Below are positions 1-11,300 of a stretch of 64,000 nucleotides of DNA, piece after piece. The first letter of the stretch is position 1. Each line of letters starts with the position of its first letter. The notes below the pieces were generated by a model. It did not search any database. It was not told the DNA's origin and saw only the letters and a list, made by a program, of their open reading frames with translations. A program made the translations under genes and the position numbers. The stretch is from contig CABFPE010000031.1 in the NCBI GenBank assembly GCA_900660155.1, forward strand, positions 2,092,749-2,156,748, written 5' to 3'. This stretch comes from Hofstenia miamia. Lineage: Eukaryota > Xenacoelomorpha > Acoela > Hofsteniidae.

Positions 1-1239
1 GCTACTTAAAACCTCTAAAGAAAAATGAAATTGTTTGAATGGCATTTAAATATTTCATTGCACCAAAAAATATAGTGTAAAATTAAAAAAATAAAACAAA
101 AAACAAATTTTTTCATAGAACATGTTAAAAAGTGCCCTCAGTGTTACAAAGAGCCCATGTAATTTGAAACTGCGATTACGAAGAGCCATATATATATATA
201 TAATATATATATAAATAATATATTTATGCGAGTTGCTGTATACTTGCCTTTGTACTTATGCAATTAGTTAATCATATCAAATACAATTGCTTTGAGAAAT
301 TGAGAGCAATAAACGAGAAACACACTTCTTTTGATAATGGTCTCAATAGCAAAATACAATGTCACTATGAATATGCATAGACATGTGCTTTGGCCTGTTT
401 TGAACAAAACTTTTAATTCAATTAATTTTGACTCTAAAAATAGTTTTCATTTTTGAATATTTCAAAGACTTCTGAAACGGTGTAGAGTAAGTCCTTTTTA
501 TTCTATTTCATTTTTAGGCTGGTTACGTGAAAAATTGTCTCTTGTGTACAATTCTTTAACTATGTCAACAGTACTTATTGAGTGCATTCTTATTAAAGGA
601 TTGATGACAAAATTGAAATTTGAGGAATAAAGTGGGCATGAGATCAACATGAGCGAAGTACAAATGTGAACTATCCAAGACCACATCTTTTGATAGTTCA
701 AGCATTCTTTTCGCTTTCTATCAGCTTCTTATTGTAGAAATGTTTGCTACATTTTCACTCTTTTGTAAGATAATTATTTAGTATAAGTCCTACATATATA
801 ACAAATTCACAAAATAAGCTTGATAACAAAAATTTCCGCCGATTTCCCAAACATTTACATAAAAATTGAGAGATTCTACGATGGCAAATGACTAAAAATT
901 TGAGATTGTATATACACTTATCACAACAACCTATTATTAAAAAAATCATAAAATTAATTAAGTGAATCAACACAATTGAGACGGATGTCTAATCAAATTT
1001 ATCAAAATTCGTAAGAACATATTCTCATCCTAGTGATCTTTTTTCTAAAACAATTAGCTATAGGAGATAATTCAATTCTTCCATGTTTTTATTATTAATC
1101 ACACTAATTACGCAAACATTTTATGTACTTACTTAAGTGATGTGCTTTATATAAAACTTGATATTCAATTAAAATGGGCATTCAATATCTCAGTGAAAAA
1201 TGCCTAGTAGACTTTACATTTCTTTCCAAAACAACTCGT
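1..1239. other. AT-rich intergenic DNA, no gene seen
   Basis: I see no coding potential beyond short open stretches. The only structure is a TA-rich simple repeat at about 189-229. Confidence 0.6.
189..229. repeat. (TA)n-rich microsatellite
   Basis: Two interrupted runs of alternating AT. Confidence 0.8.
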
Positions 1240-1500
1240 CATATTGAAAAACTTGTTGACCTTTAAGCTAATCAAAATCCTACCCAATATAATACGATTG
1301 AAATACCGGGATTTACTCATACTTTAAATTCAAGATTCAACTTTTTACATGTGTTAAGTAACAGAAATTTTTTAAAGCAACCCTTCTTTAATGTCCCCAT
1401 TCGAAGCTGGAATTCACTACTTGAAGAAACTAAAATATTTAAAAATTTAAATCCTTTGCAACGCCTTTAAAAATCTTTCTTATATTTCTGGTAAATCGTG
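1240..1500 (+). mobile_element. 3' fragment of a CR1/Jockey-like LINE
   Basis: The plus strand around 1365-1450 reads RNFLKQPFFNVPIRSWNSLL followed by EETKIFKN. This is the typical C-terminal end of LINE reverse transcriptases (a conserved xRxWNSLPxxI pattern followed by a short basic stretch). The rest of the element is missing and the frame is broken; 5' truncation is usual for LINEs. The left edge is approximate. Confidence 0.6.
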
Positions 1501-1923
1501 ACTATACGATAACCCGTTATTAAAATAGTACTAAAGTAATGTATCCATAATCTTGAGGATTTGTTATATATTTTTTTAAATACTTTAAGTAATTTACAAA
1601 TTCAAGATTACAATAATTAAAAAATCGATAAATTTACAAAATTCATTTAACACTGCATACATTATTACATTATAAAGTAAATTTTAGGAAAAATTGCATA
1701 AATCCGCATTAAAATGATTAAGAAAAATTATCTATAAATTCACAAAACTAACTTAATACAATATAATGATGAGACTCTAGAGATCTTGCTAAAATCTCAT
1801 TAACATTACCTCGCATTAGCGCTATTGAGAGAGACTGCAAAAATCAAAATGGAGCAGTAGCTACATCTCTATTGTGAATTTTCCGTGATTCTGCAAGAAG
1901 GGTCCGTTTCCGTCTTAATTGAA
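1501..1923. other. AT-rich spacer between retroelement fragments
   Basis: I see nothing recognisable here. Confidence 0.5.
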
Positions 1924-2480
1924 TTAGCTGAGATGCTCCCTAGCGATTCTAGGGCCAAATAAAAAACCTTCAGAATCACAATTATTAAAGTGTTTTGAGT
2001 ATTTGCGATTTTCTCCTAGAGCCCAACCTGCATTGGATGCCGCATTTGAAATGGTTGAAATTTTCAGCGGAGAAAAGACAGTCAAGTTTAGTGCGGCAAG
2101 TTTACCTGCAGACCAAACTGAAATAAAAACATTTCCAGGTTTAGACCGAGTCCCACGAATTATATCATGTTGCTCTTTGACAGGACATAGGGAAGCTGCA
2201 ATTGAATATACAATATCGCAAAGAAAATCATGCTGACCAATTCTGTCACCTTTGCTGCTGCAAGTAAGAGCATGGGCCACACAAACATCCAAAGTCCCAT
2301 TCTGACAAGAGGGACATTCTCTAGATTCTGAAGACCTAAACGGTAACGAGCTACTGCCTTGTATTCAGAAGGAAGAAGATTGAGGCTAAATGCTTTCAGA
2401 GGAATTGCAGTTAACTACACTCCAGAAGCCTCGACATTAAGATAGCGCAATTTAGCTTGGTCACGAACTCCAAGTGCTTA
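1924..2480 (-). mobile_element. Decayed retroelement C-terminal domain, family uncertain
   Basis: The minus strand keeps an open stretch (2292-1924) with AHALTCSSKGDRIGQHDFLC, then IRGTRSKPGNVFISVWSAGK and AALNLTVFSPL. Upstream is a related piece with LNLLPSEYKAVARYRLGL. This combination (RLGL, then CxxxGDRIxxHN, then RPxDVFxxxW, AALDVTVxSPL) is found near the C-terminus of reverse-transcriptase proteins common in invertebrate genomes. It is an old, broken copy with at least two breaks. Next to LINE pieces it is most likely non-LTR, but that is inference. Confidence 0.55.
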
Positions 2481-2600
2481 ACTAAAAAATTCATCACATC
2501 GAGCTTTATCAAACTTTTATTGAAAAGCCTTCTGGGTGCTGTTCCGGGGTAATTCTTCTGACCCAGTTATGGAAAGATAAGATATGATAAGATATTCTTT

Positions 2601-2644
2601 ATTCAGATAATATTTTCAATTACAAGACTTGTTATTATCTGAAT
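2601..2644. repeat. Hairpin at the 3' end of the LINE
   Basis: A 12-bp perfect stem, attcagataata (2601-2612) with tattatctgaat (633-644 of the 2 kb block, i.e. 2633-2644), separated by 20 nt. It lies beside aagataagatatgataagat. A stem-loop with terminal short repeats is known at the 3' ends of several LINE clades, where the reverse transcriptase starts. Confidence 0.55.
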
Positions 2645-3597
2645 GGCGACAAAAATATAACAACTACAAAATTTTTTCTGGAAATTAGTTGCGCGTTATT
2701 GTATAATCTTTATTGTAAAATTTGAATCCTAACCATGATTTACCCAAAATGAATTTTTCTTTCAACATAAATGCTTTCAATTTTCTTTTAAGCTTAATTA
2801 CACTCTTATTCATTTTAATTTCATTTGGTAATCGATTCCAATTGCGAATTTCAACATTAATAAAAGACTGTTGCTTGATTTTTTTACGAAATTTAATGCT
2901 AGTATAATGATTAGTTCTTCTATTGCGCTTACGACAAAAGTTTGGAAATGATATTAAATTATAAGGAGGTAAACAATTTGTTATCTTAAAACGTTAATTT
3001 GGAAACAGCATGGATGACAAAATGTAATTTCTTCTTTTGGGGGAGTTTTTCTGACAACCATTCAATGCCCATTTTAATTGTATTGTAAGTTTTTATTAAT
3101 GATTCATTTAAATTTGCATAATTAAGATGACTAATAATTAAAGCATGAAATAATTGCATCATATTGGCAGAGGGTAAATGTTCAGCTACGTGTGATTTTG
3201 TTTAAATACTAATGGCCATGCGCTTCAAAATTTCTTTTAATTGTATGTCAATTTTTTTTAGATAGCCAATTAGAGAAAGTCATATTCAATTTGACGCACT
3301 GAATTCTACTGGTTAGATAACTAGATATTAATTCAACGCTACTTTCAGAAAATTCTAAGTTTTCTAATTTCATATATAAGATATCGTGATTAATAGAAGA
3401 TCAAGACAGGCCACAGCAACAAACTGATCAAAGTCAAGAGATGATCTCCAATTTTCGGTAGCCTGAAAAAGAGCATCATCAGTTGAAAAATTCTTGCGGA
3501 AAACAAATTGCGTTTGTGACATTAATTAGTGTTTTGAAAGATTATGTGAGAGTCGTTCGGAAAATTTAATTTATTTGCGAAGTAATTGAGATCGGCC

Positions 3598-4331
3598 TAT
3601 AATTAGTAACTAAAATAACATCTTTCTTTTTGAAAACAAGAGTAATATATACTTGTATCAAACAATTTGAAAAGTTGTTTTGTTTTAAGGATTAATTGAA
3701 GATGAAATTTAGAGGTTCAGCAATTATAGAGGCAGTTGCTTTTAATATCCAGGAAGGAACTTTAAATGGACCACTAGATTTATTGGGTTTTAGTTTATTA
3801 ATTGCTTTAACCATTTCGTAAGTAGTCGAAAAATGAGTTGGGGTGTTTTATTATTATTTGGTGATTGATGGTTGATATATAATCTTTAAATCGGCGAAAC
3901 CTCATTTTCTTCATGTGGTGTGGAGTAAGCAGTGCAATGTTAAAAGCTCTTCCTTTGATTGTTGAAGGGAGCTAGAAGTAGCATCCCGTAAGGATTAATC
4001 AAATTCCCTTAAAATAATGTGTATATATGTATTGTTTGAATTTAATGATGTTATTCAGATCAACTATGAGATATTTAATAGTAAATATTTATCTGCATAT
4101 AGAATCTCTTATCTTAACTTATCTTAATAATGTTAAGACTGTTTGGGCCTTAACGCTGTGCTAATATTATATCTGTGCTTTGAGGTATTCCCATCAAAGA
4201 CAATCTGACAAGAGAATTCTGTTCACAAATAGAACTTATGGATGATTCCTTTTTCTAGCAATGACATCGCAATATATTATTATCTAGGATCTTGAATAAT
4301 TTTAGAAAAAACAGACATATTTCCCTCAACT
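3598..4331. repeat. Long direct repeat, left copy (pairs with 5365-6096)
   Basis: 734 bp matching 5365-6096 with one AT-dinucleotide difference (tatatatg against tatatg near 4022/5789); I saw no other change by eye. It ends exactly at the N at 4332. Confidence 0.9.
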
Positions 4332-4332
4332 N
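4332..4332. other. Single N at a duplication junction
   Basis: Lies between LINE copies A and B, at the exact end of the 734-bp repeat. Confidence 0.99.
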
Positions 4333-6096
4333 TTTTTTTACGAAATTTAATGCTAGTATAATGATTAGTTCTTGTATTGCGCTTATGACAAAAGTTTGAA
4401 AGTGATATTGCATTATAAGGAGTCTTAAAAAACTTGATCAAAATATTAAAAACAAAGTTGATTTGGAAACAGCATGAATGAAAAAATTTCATTTAGAGGA
4501 GTTTTTCTGACAAACATTCATTATACCCATTTAAATTGTAACAAAAGTTTTTTACTAATGATTCATGACTAAAGCATGAACCAATTGTATCATATTGGCA
4601 GAAGGTAAATGTTCAGATACATGTGATATTGTTTAAATACTTATTTCTTTTACTTGTAGCTTGTATGTTAATTTTGAGTCAATAGTTATGCCTAGATATT
4701 CGAAAGATTCTTTAGGGGAGACTGAGATGTTATTAAGAGTAAGTGAACAATTTGATAGTAATACACTTCTTCCCTGAGGATTCAGAATGAAAATTTCAGT
4801 TTTTTCACAGTTGTTGTTTAAGTTATACATGGTAAAATATTAAATCAATTTTTCACAATTTTGTTCTATATCATTTATTACCTGATTTAAGGATGCACAT
4901 GTATTTCCCACTAAATATGCATGTATCATCGGCGTATTGAATCAATTGACCATTCGTATATTGATGCAGGTCGTTTACATGTACGTTAAAAAGTAGCGGT
5001 CCAAGAATAGCACCTTACGGTACTCCGTTTTTTAAAGATATCCATTTAGTGGAAGTATTCAATTTAACGCACTGAATTATTTTGGTTAGATAAGATATTA
5101 ATTTGCCGCCAATTTCAGAAAATCCTAGCTTTTCTAATTTCATATATAAAATATCGTGGTTAATAGAGTCAAAGTCAGTCAAGAGATGATCGCCAATTTT
5201 CGATAGCACACGAAAGAGCATCATCAGTTTAAAAATTCTTGCGGAAACAAAATTATGTTCTTAAGATTAATTGGTGTTTTGAAAAGTGATCATTGGTCAC
5301 TAATTTTTATTACGTAAGAGTCGTTCGAAAATTTTACTTATTGGCGAAGTAATTGAGATCGGCATATAATTAGTAACTAAAATAACATCTTTCTTTTTGA
5401 AAACAAGAGTAATATATACTTGTATCAAACAATTTGAAAAGTTGTTTTGTTTTAAGGATTAATTGAAGATGAAATTTAGAGGTTCAGCAATTATAGAGGC
5501 AGTTGCTTTTAATATCCAGGAAGGAACTTTAAATGGACCACTAGATTTATTGGGTTTTAGTTTATTAATTGCTTTAACCATTTCGTAAGTAGTCGAAAAA
5601 TGAGTTGGGGTGTTTTATTATTATTTGGTGATTGATGGTTGATATATAATCTTTAAATCGGCGAAACCTCATTTTCTTCATGTGGTGTGGAGTAAGCAGT
5701 GCAATGTTAAAAGCTCTTCCTTTGATTGTTGAAGGGAGCTAGAAGTAGCATCCCGTAAGGATTAATCAAATTCCCTTAAAATAATGTGTATATGTATTGT
5801 TTGAATTTAATGATGTTATTCAGATCAACTATGAGATATTTAATAGTAAATATTTATCTGCATATAGAATCTCTTATCTTAACTTATCTTAATAATGTTA
5901 AGACTGTTTGGGCCTTAACGCTGTGCTAATATTATATCTGTGCTTTGAGGTATTCCCATCAAAGACAATCTGACAAGAGAATTCTGTTCACAAATAGAAC
6001 TTATGGATGATTCCTTTTTCTAGCAATGACATCGCAATATATTATTATCTAGGATCTTGAATAATTTTAGAAAAAACAGACATATTTCCCTCAACT
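4333..6096 (-). mobile_element. CR1/Jockey-like LINE, copy B, with reverse transcriptase palm
   Basis: On the minus strand it reads NYRPISIT-like sequence, DFDSINHDILYMKLEKLGF, then GAILGPLLFNV and the catalytic QYADDT at about 4940-4921, followed by YLGITIDSKL. These are reverse transcriptase blocks in the right order. The copy is cut at 4332 by an N, in the middle of RTNHYTSIKFRKK. No endonuclease domain is visible. Where both exist, copies A and B differ clearly in the 3' half but hardly at all in the 5' 730 bp. Confidence 0.8.
5365..6096. repeat. Long direct repeat, right copy (pairs with 3598-4331)
   Basis: 732 bp, the partner of 3598-4331. Here the sequence continues past the repeat into unique DNA (tgaacatggtcaa), whereas the left copy stops at the N. 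Confidence 0.9.
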
Positions 6097-7738
6097 TGAA
6101 CATGGTCAATTTACTATACGAAACATCAAAAATATCAAAACACTAGAAACATCAATAAAATTACGATATCATATTTGCTTTCATAAGATTTTTTTATACT
6201 TATTCGGGTGTAAGTAAAAAAAGTTCATCAAATGAAGTGATTTAGCAGCAAACTTAAGACACCAAGATTCATTTATTTATGATTAGCAGCACTTGGAGAG
6301 AATTAAAATAATAATTAGTAAATATTTACTCTTCCCCGCAGTCTAAGCTTCAGGTGTATATAAATAATTTTTTATTGGAGAGGTTCCAGCCTCTCAAAGT
6401 TCCTTTACGAATGTATGACTACTTCAGTTTTGAAAACATCTAAATCTTGCTTTCTATAATGGGAATAAATTGTTACCCATTTTCCCTATTTCATTCAATG
6501 TTATTTGAAAAACGTTGAGAACAAAATAGTAGAAATAAATGTATTTGTATGTTATTCTATTCATTATTAGGCTTAGGGATGTGGTCATCTTTGTGATACT
6601 TCAACAAATGGGGTTTTCCCACTCTCGCATGACTCACCTTACTTCAATGCAATTCAAAGTTTTCTTAACTTTAAACTGATGTTATTAGACAACTGAAAAC
6701 ACTAATGTATAAATTCTAATTTGACATTTGCCGACTTGAGTTTATTTAATAATCTTGAATTTTGTAATTATTCTTGTTTATTCAACATTGCTTTTAGAAT
6801 TCTTCCTTTTTTGTCTGAAAATTGAAAAAACTACTTCTCTCAATTTATTTAATGTTATCTTAACATGAATTTGTATTTCATTTTAAGATAAAATTAAGTT
6901 GTTTAGAAGAACTAGGATGGCTTCATTCTGTATATAACAACGCGCCAATCCGTTTTCCATAACAATTGAAATGAAAAGCAATTACTATCAATGTATGTCC
7001 TCAATATTTGGCATCACTAGTGAAGTTTATAGAAAACTAACAAACTTAAATTCTTGAAATGAAGAGTTAATATTCAATTTTTGGCTTTAATTGGCCATAG
7101 GAAATGCGATTGTAGAGCTTACAAGAAGCTGCATAGCAAAAATTCAAAATTGATTTTGTGTGATTTTCCATTCTCTTTGTTGTTTTATGCTTGATTTTTT
7201 TCGTCATACAGTCTTGAGATTTGTGCGGCACTTTTTACATACAGAAGCAATTTTGCATAAAATATTTGACAAATCTTCAAGAGTAGTTTGCTATTTTAAA
7301 TTTATTTTTAAGACTTTTTACTAAATAACTGGTAAAAACTGCCTACATCATATCCTAAATGAGCCTAAGTGTGCGTATTGGCAATATTTAAATCTCTTTT
7401 ATCAAGAATGTTCACAAAGTAGATAATTAATGAAATACATGTTTTTAATTTATTTGAACACTATTTATGTTTGCTTGTATTTTATAATAATAAAAATGTT
7501 ATTTTTTACTCGCAACATTAAAACGCGATGAGTATATTTAAATCCGTCGATGAGACATAGTGAGTATGCGTCACATGTGGTTAATATTAAAAATATGAAA
7601 AATTAATAAATGATTCGTTGGTAAGTAAAGTAAGCTACGAAAATTATTCAAATTTCTCATTCACTACAAATTTATAAAAATCTACTAATACTCTTTATCA
7701 TCATATAAATACAATTAAGATTTAAAGACAGGAATCTA
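6097..7738. other. 3' flank and probable 3' UTR of TMEM94
   Basis: No coding segment or repeat family is recognised. The part next to 7738 should be transcribed as 3' UTR on the minus strand; its end is unknown. A small hairpin (gagagg/cctctc) lies near 6380. Confidence 0.5.
7449..7454 (-). promoter_or_regulatory. Candidate polyadenylation signal of TMEM94
   Basis: The minus strand reads AATAAA about 285 nt downstream of the stop codon. In DNA this AT-rich such hexamers occur by chance, and others lie further down, so the site is only a candidate. Confidence 0.3.
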
Positions 7739-8305
7739 TTAGAAAGGAGAATTCATGCCAAGTTTAGTACCAAATTGAAGTTTAGTTCTGCGATGCACAC
7801 GAACGGCGCGTCGAATTTCCAGCACTTTAACCATCTCGCTAATGACAAGGGCGACGACAGCCCACAGGATACCGAGTATCCAGGAGAAAGGTGAAACAGT
7901 GAGCGGGTTGAACTTACTGGACAGATAGCTCTGTATGTCAACCATCATGTACAAAAACTGAAGAATTATAACTAGTGGGGCAGCAAAACACCAACCGAAG
8001 TTGCTCAGTGGCATCTTCTGCCAAATGAACTCACGCTGGTGCACAAAACTTGCCGAGATAGCCACAAAGTTCAAAACGAGGAGGCATGCGGCGGAGTTCT
8101 GCGAGACGTTCAACCCCGCTGAAAAAGCTCCGTGATAACCGTTCCAAGGTTGGGTAGAGTTTTTGTTGCCATGGAGCATGTGGCACTTGGAGCCAGTGGT
8201 CTTCACTTGGCAGAAAGAGTGCAGATTCAACAGATGAGTGATACAGACTATTAGTATAGATGGCAAGAAACGCAAGCAGTAGGATAAAACGAAATCAGCA
8301 AATTG
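7739..8305 (-). CDS. TMEM94: TMEM94 last exon, C-terminal membrane segments and stop (fragment residues 813-1000)
   Basis: Acceptor ttttag precedes CAA TTT GCT. The exon encodes 188 residues and ends in TAA at 7739-7741. It has four hydrophobic segments: around CLRFLPSILIVCITHLLNLH, AACLLVLNFVAISASFVH, FAAPLVIILQFLYMMVD and SWILGILWAVVALVISEMVK. A cytosolic basic tail follows, ending KLQFGTKLGMNSPF. The loop after the first segment has Cys residues and N-x-S/T sites (NKNST, NVSQ), which fits a lumenal side. The tail is nearly identical to that of vertebrate TMEM94. Confidence 0.98.
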   Translation of the reverse strand, partial: QFADFVLSYCLRFLPSILIVCITHLLNLHSFCQVKTTGSKCHMLHGNKNSTQPWNGYHGAFSAGLNVSQNSAACLLVLNFVAISASFVHQREFIWQKMPLSNFGWCFAAPLVIILQFLYMMVDIQSYLSSKFNPLTVSPFSWILGILWAVVALVISEMVKVLEIRRAVRVHRRTKLQFGTKLGMNSPF

Positions 8306-11300
8306 CTAAAAAACATTTAATTAGTGGAATATAAATTGAATTTCACTTTTCCCATCAACAATTAATTCAAGTCGTGACAGTAGACTGCATTACATTAAGT
8401 AATGAAGTAGTAACTACAGCGCAATGCTTGACAACTCTGTTTTTAACATTTATGAATCACATTGCAATTTTTAACAACTTCAACTGATGTTAGCTTGCGA
8501 ATTTCATTAATTATCAAAACACGGTATTAAAATTGAATGATGACAGTCACTTTAATTGCTGGAGGCACATCTTTAAAAAGGGAAATAGGAATTTTAAATG
8601 TGTGTTATTATAAATTTGAATGAATAGGGAGAAAAGTGTTTAGTATAGGTTGCCAACTGGGAGAGAATCGATCAAGTTTACAGTTCCCCAGTGCCTCCAT
8701 CTCAGATCACCATTGATTTCCATTGTTTGCATTCCTAGTTGAAATTAAATATTAAGAAAAATTTGGTTTATCAATTCATGCTTTGTTAATAGACGAAACA
8801 AAACATGTCCGATAAGCAATGTGCGATTACAAAACAAACTCTAAAATACTTGACAATTATCCTGACGTTTCCCAATCATTTATTGTCACACACACAAAAA
8901 CTAAACGAAAAGCAAAACACATGGCCGTGAATTCAAAAATGCGAAATTGGCGGATAAAGGAACATGCCACGTTATGAATGCCAGTTAAAATTAAGCTGAA
9001 AACCTAAAATATTCCGTCAAACTTGGAATTTGATTACCGGAAATTGTTTCCCACACATGATCAAATGCCAGTTGCATGCTAGAAATACATAAACTGCTCT
9101 CATTCCTTCGGGTATCAAAATTAGACTTAATTATTGTATGATTAGAAAATTCGAAAAAAATATAAATTTAGCAGCCAGCGACAATAAAAGTATCAGTACA
9201 AACAGGCAAGACACTTTGAGTTGATCAACCGCATATACATTTCAACTGCGATTTTGTTAGAAGGCTCATTTATAGTGTGAAGGTAGGTACCAGACGTCAA
9301 GAGCAATTATCAAAATGTGCAATCTATCAATTCAATAATTCGTTGGGCAAAAAGAAAAGCGATAATGTATATTTTGATTAAAGTTCTTTCTAAAAAACAA
9401 TAGTTGTATCAATCTTTTGAAATCAAAAAGTTGTGAAGCTTTCTTAATGCAACTAGGTGACCTTTCCTAACTTTTATTGGAGATTATAACCCTCTAACAA
9501 AACTTTTTTAAATATCTGCTCATCTTATGTATGGTATTTTTTCCTAACCGGGGGCAAGGTCCTCAATTTTTTGTATAAACCTTATAATTCCTAGGATGAA
9601 AAACGTACGTAAAATAAGCAAAAAAATATATTTATTAAGCTAAGAGTAAATTCTAATGAATTCCATCATTTCCAATTGCTAAAAACTAATATTTAATATC
9701 TTTTTAAAAAAATCCCAAATTTTTGAATTTTACAACGTCATCAAAATAATGATGGCATCACTATTCTGAACATTCCATGATAGTATTGAAAAGAAGCATA
9801 TTTGCGCAAACTTTCGTTTTTAATGTACTCCAAGAAGGAGAAAATCTTCCCTGCCTAGGCCTGAGGAGCAAATAAAACCCAGGTCATATAGGGTTGACAT
9901 GTGACCACAATCTACACACTGAAATAGTCAGAGGAATCTGTTGCATTTAGCAAAAATTATAAAAAATATAATTCTTGTCTTTTAACTCATTTACCAATTC
10001 ATTATGCAACTAACCTACTTCATCAAGTTAACCTCTTAACCTAACACTTTTGAAACGATTAAATGTGACAAAAATGAAATGAAAACGCAATAATAAATGA
10101 ATTTCTGATATTCCCTTTCCCACGACGTCATTGGAATTAAAATATTCAATGAAATAAAAAAAATAATTCTAATATTTCTCATCGCAGTAAGCAAAATTTT
10201 TACGAATGTGCAATTAATTCAAAAAATAAAAGAATAACTCATACTTTTACAAAGATAGATTGGGCCGTTGAACCCGAATAAAAAATCGTGAATAGCCCCT
10301 AATTGGCAATTTGTCCAAAAATCTCAGATTGAAATTTAGTTTAGTAGGCCGATAAATTTGATACTTAGTAGTAAAGTGGAAAACTCATTCCTTGCATTAA
10401 AAATAAAAATTCAGAGCAAAAGCAGAAATAGGTATATACATGTAAACTTATTTCTGACTTCTGTTTTAGCATGCAGGAATTCGATAACATACTAATTGCT
10501 TCAAAATAACCCAATAAATTGATATTTGAAGATATAACTACCCTACCCTTTTAGGGTATATTGCTAAATTAAATGACTGGTACATTTCAATCGATCAAAT
10601 TTGAAAAGATTTGTCAAAGAAATTAAATTATGGTTACATTAAAATTAAAAAATTGAATTAAGAATGATGTCTAAAATGAATTAGACGTCGCCACTGCTAT
10701 AGTTCATCGATCTTTATAACAGTCATAATTTTAAAATAACATGAGCAGACACGCGCCTAAAAATTTTTGAATGGGGGTAGTTCAATTTTTTCCTAAACTT
10801 ATCATAAAAGCATTATTTATGTGGAAGTTATACAAAATCTAATCCTATCTTGGAAAATATGGAATGATATATGAGGTTCTTACAAAGACATTAAGATATA
10901 TATTTATACACATGTGAACTAGTATTTATGACGTCTATTGTTCAAGTGAAAGCAGAAAACATTTTGGAAAAAAATTTTTATCACAATATTCACAAAAATC
11001 TGTAATTCCATATAAAGTTTAAATAGTTTTTGTAACAGAGCTTGCCCCCCCCCCCTAAACTTAGACTGGTCATGAGTCGATTAACAACAACGTAATATAG
11101 TAAAAATTTTTATACAATAAGACGATTATTCATAGATAAATGACCTAACCTGGATACTTTGTAATTCATTCAAAAATAAACACTTAATTAACATGCAATG
11201 GCGAAAGCCGCTAAAAATGAAGAGTTTATTAATTGAATTTAAATTTGTGGATGAAAATAGTGATAGAGAAACAAAGAGGATGATTGTTGGTTAAAGAAAC

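Larger units (their letters stand above)
2575..4331 (-). mobile_element. CR1/Jockey-like LINE, copy A, internally deleted
   Basis: Read on the minus strand, 5' to 3': a region with INKLKPNKSSGPFKVPSWIL, then NYRPISITS (N-terminal reverse transcriptase motif), then a palm fragment. The stretch with the YADD catalytic motif is missing, and the C-terminal part (RTNHYTSIKFRKK, then EIRNWNRLPNEIKMNKSVIK) follows. The 3' end at about 2575-2650 has a hairpin and TATCT-like repeats. Frames are broken by several stops. Its 5' 734 bp (3598-4331) are practically identical to 5365-6096 of copy B. Confidence 0.8.

Noticed and set aside
2003-2236. Plus-strand open frame opposite the retroelement remnant
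   Set aside because: It is the antisense shadow of the minus-strand peptide, which is the one with family motifs.
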